DNA of 64,000 nucleotides from Magicicada septendecula (Eukaryota; Arthropoda; Insecta; Hemiptera; Cicadidae), in NCBI GenBank assembly GCA_034769895.1, contig CM068374.1, forward strand, positions 355,308,302 through 355,372,301. The letters run 5' to 3'. Both the position numbers and the translations under genes were made by a program. The first letter of the stretch is position 1. Each line of letters begins with the position of its first letter. Shown piece after piece: positions 23,178 through 33,928 of the stretch. The notes under the pieces are model-generated. The model saw nothing but the letters and a program-made list of their open reading frames with translations. It had not been told where the DNA came from and did no database searches.

Positions 23178-23824
23178 CAGTAGACGCCCTCTAGTCCGGC
23201 CTCGGTTGGATCGGCCATCGGATGGTTCGGCCAGCCATACGGTGAGTCACACAGTCTAGACGAGCTTCCAGCGACAGGCCTCCACTTGTTAAATGGAAAA
23301 AATATGTAGCTCAGTTGACTCACGCTTGTATTCATGTGCGGATGTACGTATTATGTTGTGAGTTCTGTGTATATAGTCTGTGTAAATATATTTGTGTATA
23401 TAGTGTGTGTAAATATATCTGTGTATATAGTAACACTGTATGTATATATGTAAATAAAAATTACATTTATTTCTGACAAAATAATAAAAATTCATTTCCG
23501 ACATGAGTGCGAAATGAAAACACACGTTCATGACTATGGACCAAAAATTACAAGTCCTTCAGTGTATAAGGGCGAATCGGTCCAGAGTATTTGCCAAGAG
23601 TATTGTTAATGACTGGCGCCAAAACAGAAAATCAATTGAGACTTTCTGCACTCAAATTGAAACTGAAAAAGTGCTTTTGATGCGATGCATTTAAAAAAAA
23701 ATGTATGGATCATTCATTAAAGAGCGTTATTTCACCATTATAGCGTATTTTCGGTTTGTCCGACCATTTTGTAATCCGGCCTAGGGTCTGGTCCCGAGGT
23801 GGCCGGATGAGAGGGCGTCTACTG
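23178..23824 (+). mobile_element. pogo/Tigger-like DNA transposon remnant (MITE size)
   Basis: Terminal inverted repeats CAGTAGACGCCCTCT...AGAGGGCGTCTACTG start at 23178 and end at 23824, flanked by TA on both sides (23176-23177; 23825-23826). TIRs of CAGTAGA type with TA duplication are typical of the pogo/Tigger branch of Tc1/mariner. At 23534-23680 the plus strand retains a decayed piece resembling the DNA-binding start of such transposases (QKLQVLQ, then VNDWRQNRKSIETFC). The catalytic part is gone, so at 647 bp it is non-autonomous. Confidence 0.82.
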
Positions 23825-24114
23825 TACTACACCACAGAGCCCTAGTATAAAAAAAGACTCTTTCCAAGCTAGTCATTTTTTTGGATCAGCGATTTATTGT
23901 CCGTTATCAGAATTGTCTGGTGTTTTGTACGAGTTTAGTGTAAAGTGATAAGTGTGAATTATTGAGTGCAGCCATCTATAATTGGTGACTTTGTAATAAT
24001 TTAGCGCGACATTGCTAATTAGGTTACACTTATTGTTTGTTACGTTAGTGTGTGTTGGACAAACGTAAACTTGAATTGTATTGAAATATGATATTACAGA
24101 TTACAACAACGTAT

Positions 24115-24665
24115 TGTTACGACGGTCTACTTGATCATCGTAGGTACAGTGGAAACAAAATACAAGACACCAATTAAGTCACTAATCATCAGCTTTAATT
24201 TTCACAGTTAAACAGTTCGTAATTAACAACACAGTCTCTTACAACAAATCAAATAAAAATTGTTCACACGCAATAAAATGTCCACTAATATTAAACATAA
24301 TTGTATTACAATTATCCCGCCCGATTATAAAATGCAACACTTCACTAATAACCACGTGAACGTACACAGTAATATCGCCCGATAATAACTCGAACCGCAC
24401 TGTAAATATATCAAAACTATACTGAAAACTAAGGACACTGCCGCCTTGTATTTATACATCCGCGCACAGACCAGAAGTTTCCAAATTTCGCCTTAGCGCC
24501 AGTGTGTACTACGTAATTAATTGCGGCCTTGACACAGTCCGCGCAGCTGGCGGCTTCGAGAAAAGTCTCACGAATGCGTCAAGAGTCACGTACACCACCG
24601 CATTACATTCTGGATCCCTCTGGAACGTTCAATAAACACGTACATTGTTCTGTGATGTCGTAACA
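24115..24665 (-). mobile_element. Probable solo LTR
   Basis: A 551-bp segment bounded by TGTTACGAC and GTCGTAACA, flanked by GTAT on the left and CTAT on the right (one mismatch if a 4-bp duplication). On the minus strand it has a TATA box TATAAATA (24449-24456) and GC-richer surroundings, as in a promoter-bearing LTR. No second copy is present to prove it. Confidence 0.5.
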
Positions 24666-26533
24666 CTATTGTAGTCTTTATTTATTTACACTATCATTAA
24701 AGCCCTAAATGGGAATTTCATCTGGTGCCACTTATTCTGTTTCCTCTGTTTAAACTCAACTATCTGTGCACTGGTCATAACAATATATTAGAAATGGGTG
24801 GCAACTGGGGACAGCTACTTAATGCTGTTACACTCCACTAAGCTAAAATATTTCAGAAATCACAGATTTATTAATTTCTGATTTGTTATAATAACAAATA
24901 TATTATTTGCACTGTTAATTCTTTGTTCCACAGCAAGCTCATTACCTCATACACAAAGCATGAGTCAAAGACTGCTGCCCGCTCACAACTTGCTTGGCCT
25001 GTTCGGCAGAGATGCTATTCCCCCGCCCTCCTGCACGCTTTCTCTGTGCTCAAAGCAGTCTGTTCTGTGCTGCAAACACGTGTCCCATGTTCGACTAACT
25101 TGTTTTGATGATTATAGTGAGCATTTAAAGGGTTTTAAATACAAACCTCAATTTAAAACTCATGTGTATTAATTACTTATTAATGGAGTATTTGTTGAAG
25201 CAACCATTTTTCTATGTGTTGTCTGTTAAACAAGATACTTTCATTGTGATGTTTACAAAAAGTGTCTACATGTGAGTGGCTGTAAGATTATATTAAGCTC
25301 TTTTCTGCTGTTATTATCATTTATTTGGTAATAAAATGGCATAACAGACTTTGGCCACTTGAGTGAACACAAACATGTAAACAAGGTTTCAGCAACTATA
25401 AAACATACGGACAACGTTTTTAATATCGTTAGTTTTGGTGCAATGAACTAAGTTGTACAACTGAGCTTAGCATTTAGTGAATCTCTTAAATAAAAAAAAA
25501 AGAAGTTCAACGAAATAGGTGCATGTTATCCAAAATATGTACACAGAATTTTGTGGTGCGTTTAGTTTGTATTATATAGTAATTTTGAAACAGAAAATTA
25601 TTTGAACCCACGAATATTTTAAGGACCAGTAAAGTCAAATACTGACTCAGCACATACTAACTCACTAACTGTAAAGTTTCTGACCCACCATTGGTGGTGA
25701 CATTTGATTCTCCTTGAAAAAAAAAGCTCAATACATTATGCAAAGATACTTTTATGAAAAACATTAATAAACTTAATAGAAAACTACTCACATTATGAAG
25801 CTCTTCAACATGTTGCTATTTCCTTTTTTTTTGACACAAAGAAGCACGTTATAATTAAACATTATGTGATTTTATACAGTTTTCACTGTATTACTGGTAT
25901 ATTTTTAACTTTAACGAAACTGTTACATTAATTCATTTATAATTTACTGATCTTAAATAACAAGATATACAGAGAATGAGTGTGAGTTTAAGAGTATACA
26001 AACTTGAAGCACGACTGTGCAGGAGATACACCGTTGATTAAAGACATTAGCTGACATGCCAAGGGTCTCATCTGGAGATGGATAATGAAAAATAGAGAGA
26101 GACAAACAACAAGACTGTGTGAGAAATGCCACGAATAACACAAGAAAGCTACCCTAAGGACTACATACTATGAAAATGTAAAAGCAAAGAAAACCTATAC
26201 TCAATAAGAGCACAAGATAACAAAAGGAGAATATGACAACAATGCACTGTAATGGTTTTGTTACCCTAACACCATTTCTTTTTATTCGGCCTTTTTGTTA
26301 CAACATAACATGTGAAGAAAATCTTAACTTTGTGTTTGATTTCAATACTTTACATAGAACCTAAGCTGTTAACATAAATCCACACTCATTATCTAGATCT
26401 TTCTTTTTTTATTCCTCATATGACATGAAATATGAAGGGAAAATGTAGTTTCAACTTAACCTATATGGGTACCATAATTTCTCATTACAGAATCGGTAAT
26501 GAATGAATCTTAACTACACAATGAATTACACAC
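24666..26533. other. Anonymous UMPS intron sequence with a GC-richer patch
   Basis: Mostly AT-rich. Bases about 24960-25110 are distinctly GC-richer and open in two plus frames, but no family is recognised. It could be a fragment of an old element. Confidence 0.4.
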
Positions 26534-26645
26534 CTGATGTTTTTATTTTCCCTGTGGTGTCCATCTGATTATCCTTAAGATACTGTTTAATTTCAGCAAC
26601 AACTTTATCTTTGACTCTACCTGCTTCTTTTAAATACTCAATCAC
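26534..26645 (-). CDS. UMPS: UMPS internal exon: linker between the phosphoribosyltransferase and decarboxylase domains (partial gene)
   Basis: This 112-base minus-strand exon has acceptor TTGTTTCAG before base 26645 and donor GTGTGT after base 26534. It encodes VIEYLKEAGRVKDK, then EIKQYLKDNQ. That corresponds to the helical segment after the orotate phosphoribosyltransferase domain in animal UMP synthases (human equivalent: the stretch before the SIKEAP linker). It starts in phase 0 and leaves one base (TCA G). The exon at 813 supplies exactly the two bases that complete the codon, giving S-G-S-S-V-S-R. The order matches the protein, so no exon is missing between them. The short, weakly conserved sequence alone would be ambiguous; the phase match and strand agreement make the call. 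Upstream exons for the phosphoribosyltransferase domain were looked for on the minus strand up to 64000 and not recognised. Confidence 0.85.
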
Positions 26646-26663
26646 CTGAAACAAGTAATATTC

Positions 26664-26685
26664 ATATATATATATATATATATAT
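26664..26685. repeat. (TA)n microsatellite next to the UMPS splice acceptor
   Basis: TA repeat lying 19 bases upstream (minus strand) of the exon beginning at 26645, in the branch-point zone. Confidence 0.9.
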
Positions 26686-26689
26686 TGTA

Positions 26690-29684
26690 ACCTACCCAAT
26701 TACTGTGTGTGCATTTCTGCCACACTTTAGATGCGTCAATGTGTAATAAAACAAAAGATTTACGGTTGTTGTTTAAAATTATGTTTATGTTTAAAATATT
26801 AAAGGTCGTGATTAAATAAAATCTAATTATGTGTGAAATATCATTTAGATGTTGTAATTGTTGAAGGTTACTAACTTTGTAAAGCGATTTAAAGTGTAAC
26901 ATTCAAGGTTACTCACAGTGTGTTTACAGTTGTGTAATTATACTTGTCTGAAAAGAATTCCCTTATATGAAACAAATAAAATAGTTGGGTTGATAATATT
27001 TAAATACTAAGTTTGCTTAGACTTAAAAATAAAGTACAATAGTTGGTCGCTTGAAGATGATGGTCGTCTTGTTGATGCTGACTGTGAAACTTCTCCTCCA
27101 GGTTGCTGATAGTCTAAGTACGTTACGTCTCGTAATGTCTGGACAATATAATAAACAAAATATACTTTCACGTACCTGGTCGTGTTTTCTAGAAGTTCTA
27201 TTATAAGCTGTCAACTCAGTTTACAAACACCAACTCACTTTAGTTGCAAGGTTAGATTGCCTTGTAAGTTAGTGGGCGCCACACGGATTTATTTAGGGGA
27301 AAATCCCGTGTAAAACCCACAAATAGAATCACTGAATGATTTAAAAATTTTAAATAATTGTTTATCACCTTTGTGGCAATGCTATTCCAAAATATTAAAA
27401 TACAACTGAAGGTTGTTTGAGTTTTCTAAATAAAATATTTAATTATCAGATAGAAATAAATCAAGTCGAGTTATGCTGTTAATAATGGGTTTTATTTACA
27501 CCCTTATAGAGAATTCCAAAACAAATATAATTAAAACATACTATGATTGACAATAGTAAACAAGTTATCATATACCTTATAAGGCTTGCTCAGAGCATAA
27601 GTAGCAAATCTGGCTAAGTCCAGATTTTGGTTATTTTTAACATTAATATTATTAAAATCTCAGATGTGAGTTCTTTGAGACACGAAAAAGAAAGTTATGC
27701 CTACACAATGGCTAATGATTTGCTGATAAAATATTGATTGATAATGTTTTGAGGTTACTTTCATAAAGTAAACAAATAAAAATGACCTGTTGATAGGTCG
27801 TGCGTTCGTCAACGCTTGCTTTTTGATTTACAAAATTTATCATGTGAGAACACTTATAACTAGCATACAGCTTAATTACTAATGACAAATTCATACAATA
27901 AATTGAGACATGGTGTAATCTTGAAATGTTTCTGTGTTTTGCGTCAGTACAGATCAGTGTAAAAAAAATGTACAGGTTATGGCGCTCGGATAAAAAAACG
28001 AATAATGATTGCACTGTTACCTTTTGGTTTTAATTATTTAATTAAAACTCATTGACCACTTCGGTAATCGGATTATAATGATTACCGGTTTTTGCACTAC
28101 ACACGCACAAGAACAGAGTATTGCGATCCTCTTCTAACTTAATGGATCATGAATGATATTAATTAATTACTTTCTGTTCATTATTTCCCGCACTAAATTG
28201 AAATAATACTGCACATAATCACTATTGTTTTCTGTAGATTAATTTGAAGTAGTTGTTTCTTGGTGTTGAGCTATTTTCTTCGATGTATTATGTTGATGAC
28301 GCTAACAATTATTAAAAATGTTGAGATGGCGAGCACACGTCCCGTGCTGTATGAAGTTGGTAAAGTGTCTGTTGAGAATCGTTTGCGTTCCCTTATATAC
28401 TCTCCTTGTCGATCGGTCTTAGGCAAAAATGTTAATTACTAACTAATTTTGTGATTGGTTCTTGCAGGTGTGACGAGTATGACGTATTGGTTATTTAGCC
28501 GTTAACAACGGTTTTTTAACTGTCAAACGCTGAGGTGACAGATAGCTTTTATTGTTGTTGGTATTAGTAAACAAATTTCTGATGCTTATTTGGCAAATGA
28601 TGCTAACATCTTTCCCGCACTTAATACAGTTGCGATTGGGTCAATATCGTCATCAAATTAAAGATCATTTTGTCCTCTTTAATTTGATATCACTCAATAT
28701 CGAATTAATTTCACTTTGACCGACATTGTTATAAAATCAATGTTCGGGTACACTATTTTTCACTGTCGTCTGTTTACCTGAATCGACGATTTTACACTTT
28801 GGTTAATATTGTTTGTGTTCACATAGCATTTTATTACTCAAACGTTTATGTGGGAACACCATTAACTCTGTACTGACATTTTTTACTGAACATTAGGAGT
28901 ACACCTAAACTTTATATATTGTAATGAACGATCCTTATTACTATGACATTTCATTTTACGCTAACTCGTTCTATTCTACTACTTAACAATTGAATTATGA
29001 TTAAATATATTGTTTTAATAATGTTTTATGCTATATTGGAGCATAACAATTGTTTTGTGTATTTAATTTACACTTACGTTACCTCCCAATAATCAACTCG
29101 CTGATTATTGCTTGGTCTAGGCGTTGTTAAGACATATCGCTCATATTGGAATTTTGCCTTAACAGCATTTATTGGTTCTCAATTCGGTAATTTGTTGAGG
29201 TACTTTACTTGTATAATATTCCTTCACACAAATGGTTTTTCTTTCTCATAAGTATATTTGATATTGAAATACATCTTTGTTCTCGCTTTGTAGCCATTGC
29301 TAAATTTAGTTTTTGGCATTCATAATTTACTAGTCATGGTTAAATTTATTATCACCAAAATGCTAATTCTGATTTCACAGTATTCAGATTCTTATTGATT
29401 CACTTCTTATTTACATATAATATTCTGTTTACATTATCTACTGATTTGATTGACAGCTTAATGTAAATTTACTCTGTCCATCAGTTTGTGTTAGTCTTTG
29501 TCTGGTTGTAGTGTCAAAAAGTATTTGGGTTTACTGTTTCATGTGGTACTTCTGCTTCATTCTTCTTCCTTGATTTCTCCTTTCTTGGTTATTCTTATTA
29601 CTATATTCCCTATTTACATTATTGTTATGCACTTCTAAAATCTGATAACATACATTTAGGTTAGGTAACATTTTGTTATGTTAC
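26690..29684. other. Unassigned region upstream of the UMPS exon
   Basis: About 3 kb flanked on both sides by TA repeats. It begins TGTAACCTACCC and ends near GTTAGGTAACA...GTTAC, so it could be another inserted element, but no long terminal repeat or TSD can be shown. On the minus strand TATATAAGG (28391-28399) in a moderately GC-rich setting looks like a core promoter. No convincing open frame is seen. Confidence 0.35.
28391..28399 (-). promoter_or_regulatory. Possible TATA box
   Basis: TATATAAGG on the minus strand, followed by GGAACG and ATTCTCAACAGAC about 30 bases downstream. The arrangement resembles the one near 60870. Confidence 0.3.

Positions 29685-29710
<26 letters not shown>
29685..29710. 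repeat. (TA)n microsatellite, target of element F
   Basis: The TA run ends 3 bases before F. A matching TA run follows F at 42587-42601, so F inserted into a TA repeat and its TSD cannot be read exactly. Confidence 0.9.
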
Positions 29711-29713
<3 letters not shown>

Positions 29714-29715
<2 letters not shown>

Positions 29716-32011
29716 TAACGCAACAGAAATGCCAGCATTCATGTTACATAAAAATAAGGTTCACCGAATAATAAATAAGTCAATGTTTAACACCATAATA
29801 GAACAAAGATCCTATAATTACAAAGATAATCATAGATAAAATTAAATAAGGATGCAAGGTAGTGTTAACAAGAATAAACGAACCTGTAAGTTAAATAATA
29901 GCTGATGATATATGTTTAATGAAAAGCAAACAAAAAATGAAACAATGATTTAATTTATAATAATAACAAATAAGAATTTTGAGTTAAGAAGTATTATTTT
30001 ATGACAACAAATGTTATGATAAAGTTTATGTTATGTTATACCAAATATGTGTTGAGTTAATGAAAGATAATGAAACAAGTTGTATTATTCAATGACTGTT
30101 GTAGAATGAAGTGTGAAGCAGTTAATCAATGTTCATAGATTCGAATTTTGTTATATGTGATCAATAGATCAAGATAAAATTGTTATTAGATATAGAAAAA
30201 TAATTGTTTATATAAATGTTAATAGTTAAGATTTGATTGTATGTATGAATTTATGTAAAAGGGGCTATAGATATTTAACAGCTATAAACACAGGTAGATC
30301 AGTTTACAATAAAAGGCCTAACAGCCAAACTACTATATAAACACTCATAACATAAAGATTAGGTACATCAATTAATAATAATTAATAAATACGATTTGAA
30401 GAGCTAGAAAAAACATTAAATTGATAATAATATATAATAAAATTTATACAAATTATGATAATACCATAATGCCATGATATCGATTAGTAACATATAATAT
30501 CGAAAGTGGATTAAATATAAAAAAAGGAAAAAAACCGGCTTATATCAAAAAACCAGCAGAATATGTATAGAAAATAATAAACCAACTATCGGTAAAGTTA
30601 CATTCCGATAGGATAGCAAATTGATAAAGAATAGACAAAAAATATATGAAATAAACACTATATATTTAAAACATGTGGAAGGAAGGAATTATGTGTTGCT
30701 AGGGACGACAAAAAGGAGAAGAAGTTGTTGATTTTGACAAGAATTGCTTGGATGAACTGAATGTGATGAGATTAAAAAAACCCAAGAATAATCTACTTAA
30801 TCGTAATATTCGCAATTACCAGATACGATTATAAAAATACAAAATACTAATGACAATATTTACGTCTATCACCAATACAGATTAACCAAATAACACTACA
30901 ATATGAAATCATAATAGAGAGTAAATAACTGAAGTCTACAAGAAAGAACTTGAACTGTCCCATTTCCGAAGGGAATTGATGAGATATTAATCAAATAGAA
31001 AGAATTAGCAGTAACACAATTAATAATATTCACGACACCAGAAATTATAACCTTCCAATTACACGGAACAACACTAATTGCTTCAACCGAAAGAAGAACT
31101 TATTTGGATCCTGGCGTTGCAGAAGAAACATCAATCGGGCTGTAAATCAATCCAGAAAGCTGTATTCCGAAGTGGACAGGACAAGAATTACTTTTATTAA
31201 ACCGAAGAAAGAAAACCGTACTGCATAATCGTCCAGAACAGTACAGTTAGCGATCAACCGCCTACACGATTTGCTTCGTTCGAGTCTGGTAAATTATATT
31301 ATATTAATCATACTAACTACACAACACTTCAATTTTGTAAATCTTGCATTCTTATTTATATATTTTTAATCTTCCCCACAGTTACAAGAACCTTCACACC
31401 CTGAATTAAATTAAATACAAATCAAAACACACTATATAACTAAATATAAATAAAGGATTAGAATAATCAACAATCAATTCATGAAGCCTATAGCCCAAGC
31501 ATATGTTAATTAGAACATATCTTATTCAATGTGAATTAAGTAAACAAATAAATAACCTTTATATATTTGTAAAATCTTGTTATTTGGAGTATGGTTTAAT
31601 GAGCTGGGAACAAAAAAGTAACTGAATAAGTATAGAATAATTGGTTAACATAAACATCGAAATAACCTATAAGTTTCGTTGAGCCGATACTACAGCGCTT
31701 ATAGCGGAATTATCTGACACCAAAGAGGGAGCGTAAAAATACAAAATTAGACACAACTCTCTTCAAGGAATAATAGGGTTGGATGAAATTGTAGAATAGC
31801 GCTTAAGTTGTCTAAGTTTTAGGCACACTAACACTGATATTTCTTAAAGAGTTAAGTTAATATTAATTAAGTACATGAATATATCGCACAACTCCAAATA
31901 TCTCCGAGATTGACATAATTAAAGTAATTCAAAACACATTGGCATAGGTGTATGTACAAATCGACAAACCCAACAGTGGGGTTTTAAGGAGAGGAATCTC
32001 GTTTATCTACA
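29714..32011 (+). repeat. Element F LTR 1
   Basis: Starts TGTAACGCAACAG and ends TTTATCTACA. AT-rich with no open frame. AATAAA-type signals occur near 31450. Confidence 0.93.
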
Positions 32012-32103
32012 AATTGGCGCTCAACTTGTGTAGGGCTTAAGTTAAGTAATTATAAGTATAATAATATTACTTAACCAGAGCAGGCAACTGTGGGAGAATA
32101 AAA

Positions 32104-32295
32104 ATGTATGATACCAGATTTAGATTAAAGAGGAGGGCAGAAGATACTGAGAAGGAAGAAGGTGAACAAGAACAGGAAATAGAACTAATAACAGACAGTG
32201 AAATGGAACAACAGACAGACGAAACAGCGGAAACTGAAATTATTGTGGACAAGGAAAGGGAACCAGTGGAAGAAGATGCAAAGGGGACCAAATAG
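32104..32295 (+). CDS. Element F copy 1, N-terminal acidic frame
   Basis: A 63-codon frame (MYDTRFRLKRR, then Glu/Asp-rich) that begins 92 bases after the LTR. It is followed 38 bases later by the coiled-coil frame in a different register. A basic start followed by an acidic tract may be the original N-terminus of the Gag-like protein, separated by a frameshift that both copies share. Function unknown. Confidence 0.45.
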   Translation: MYDTRFRLKRRAEDTEKEEGEQEQEIELITDSEMEQQTDETAETEIIVDKEREPVEEDAKGTK

Positions 32296-32333
32296 ATAAA
32301 ACGGGAGCCAGAGAAATACCAAGTTGGCAGGAG

Positions 32334-33161
32334 ATGATGAAATTTATGACAGAACAATTTAGGAAAACAAATGAGGAAAATAAAGAAAACTCAAAGAGAC
32401 TGGAGGAAAAATTAGATAAAACAGATGAGGAGAATAAGGAAAACTTAAGGGAACAATTTAGGAAACATGATGAGAAATTCGACAAAACAAATGAGGAAAT
32501 TAAAGAAACCTCAAAACAAATGAACGAAAGGTTAAACCAAATTCACGAAAGGTTAGATAGGAATGATGAGGGGGTAAAACAAATGAAGGAAGACATCATA
32601 CGAATGAACAAAGAAAATTTAAGGCGAATGGATGAAAGAATTGAAAAAATGAACGAAGCAGGTTTCAAGCAGATTGAGGATAAGAAGGAGCAGTTCAATA
32701 ATGAGATAATGGAAACTTTCGAAGGGAAGTTTGAAAACGATAAAACGCTTAGCCCAGAAGTGGATAAATACGAGGGGGAGACAAATAAAGAAATGGAGCT
32801 GTGTTTAAAGAATATGTCTAAAACACTAGACAGCACTTCCGAAGGTATTATAATAAATCTGACCATAGAAGAGAATATCCAGAAGATAAGGAAAATATGG
32901 AGAAGGAAAATAGTCAATACCAAAGAAGAAATGGAGATGAGGAAAGGTGGATTAATTAGTGCATTTGACATCCCAATTAATGAACGAAGGGAGTTCTGTA
33001 AAGGTATGGAACATAGAAGAAAATTTATGAAAATAAACCATAATAGAACAATCACAAAAAATTTAAATAAATTTAAATATTATATGAAAATATCAACGAT
33101 TAGAGAATATTTGACCAAGTCAATTATATCGTTAATACGGAAAATACCCGTAATTTGGTAA
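32334..33161 (+). CDS. Element F copy 1, coiled-coil Gag-like protein
   Basis: An open frame of 275 codons. Residues 1-115 are a long heptad-like coiled coil with internal repeats around KTNEENKENSKRLEEKLD and EEIKETSKQMNERLNQ, then RLDRNDEGVKQMKED. A mixed acidic region follows, and then a basic tail containing RREFCKGMEHRRKFMKI. No CCHC knuckle or catalytic motif. The position after a primer-binding-like site suggests Gag. It resembles the A/B/E proteins in style (coiled coil, Asn/Glu-rich) but no clear residue-by-residue homology is seen. Identical in the second copy. Confidence 0.6.
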   Translation: MMKFMTEQFRKTNEENKENSKRLEEKLDKTDEENKENLREQFRKHDEKFDKTNEEIKETSKQMNERLNQIHERLDRNDEGVKQMKEDIIRMNKENLRRMDERIEKMNEAGFKQIEDKKEQFNNEIMETFEGKFENDKTLSPEVDKYEGETNKEMELCLKNMSKTLDSTSEGIIINLTIEENIQKIRKIWRRKIVNTKEEMEMRKGGLISAFDIPINERREFCKGMEHRRKFMKINHNRTITKNLNKFKYYMKISTIREYLTKSIISLIRKIPVIW

Positions 33162-33418
33162 ATAGTACCGATATCCAAGGGAATGGAAGGATAGAATATA
33201 CCAGTGATTATGCTAGAATAGAAGAGATAGGATACCTGATAATTCAAAAGGAGCTAAACATAACTGTATACCCTGACTTAAACGAAGACTTTGCATCAGC
33301 CAAGTTACAGTACTGGCTTTGTATCATGCACAAGAGATACGTAAAAAGTGAAAAAACTGGTATGAACACTGCAGTCATCCGGACAACGGGTGCAGTCGAA
33401 TTAATAGACCATGGTTAG
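33155..33418 (+). CDS. Element F copy 1, overlapping -1 frame
   Basis: An 87-codon frame overlapping the end of the coiled-coil frame in the -1 register. It contains a compact hydrophobic segment (GYLIIQKELNITVYPD, LQYWLCIMHKRY), more like a folded domain than the preceding protein. It may be the frameshifted C-terminus of the same protein. No obvious slippery heptamer is seen in the overlap. Confidence 0.4.
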   Translation: MVNSTDIQGNGRIEYTSDYARIEEIGYLIIQKELNITVYPDLNEDFASAKLQYWLCIMHKRYVKSEKTGMNTAVIRTTGAVELIDHG

Positions 33419-33628
33419 AAAAAGAAACAGTCAACCAGAAAAATGGGACTGATGTTATGAAAACTGACCAGGCAACCAAGAGTCCATAAAGAAATATAAT
33501 GAATAAATTCTAAAAATAATAAGAACAACTTATTACCAGTCTTGAAGAAAATTACTTGGAATTTAAAAAAGAATTTGAGTTGAATACTACCACTAAATTC
33601 TAAAATACAATAAGAACAACTTATTAAA

Positions 33629-33928
33629 GATTACAGAAGAAGGCGAGAATTATTATTAAATGTTTATAAAGAAATAGTGTGAATAATGAATAACAAACCC
33701 CAAGATTACAGAAAAAAGCGAGAATTATTATTAAATGTTTATAAAGAAATAGTATGAATAATGAATAACAAACCCCAAGATTACAGAAGAAAGCGAGAAT
33801 TATTATTAAATGTTTATAAAGAAATAGTGTGAATAATGATTAACAAACCCCAAGATTACAGAAGAAAGCGAGAATTATTATTAAATGTTTATAAAGAAAT
33901 AGTGTGAATAATGAAGAATGAACCCCAA
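33629..33928 (+). repeat. 75-bp tandem repeat, four units (F copy 1)
   Basis: Four units start at 33629, 33704, 33779 and 33854, each beginning GATTACAGAA and ending AACCCCAA. Units differ at one to four bases. Non-coding. Confidence 0.93.

Larger units (their letters stand above)
814..26533 (-). other. UMPS: UMPS intron, 25.7 kb, filled with transposable elements
   Basis: The intron runs from the GTGTGT donor at 26533 to the TTCTTACAG acceptor at 814. About 20 kb of it is element B with A and C nested inside. The remainder holds a pogo-like MITE, a probable solo LTR, a GGA-rich microsatellite and anonymous AT-rich sequence. B, C and the solo LTR lie in the same transcriptional direction as UMPS; A lies opposite. 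Transcripts must therefore read through several LTRs with their own poly(A) signals and splice-site-like motifs. Confidence 0.8.

Noticed and set aside
24923..25172. Plus-strand frames in the GC-richer patch of the UMPS intron, considered as an exon
   Set aside because: Opposite strand to UMPS, no splice borders in register, no recognised family.
32543..33055. 170-codon minus-strand frame opposite the F coiled-coil gene
   Set aside because: A shadow frame produced by Lys/Glu/Asn-rich codons on the plus strand; hydrophobic, low complexity, no independent support.
33629..33928. Regularly spaced repeats resembling a CRISPR array
   Set aside because: Units are contiguous 75-bp tandem copies without unique spacers, inside a eukaryotic retrotransposon.
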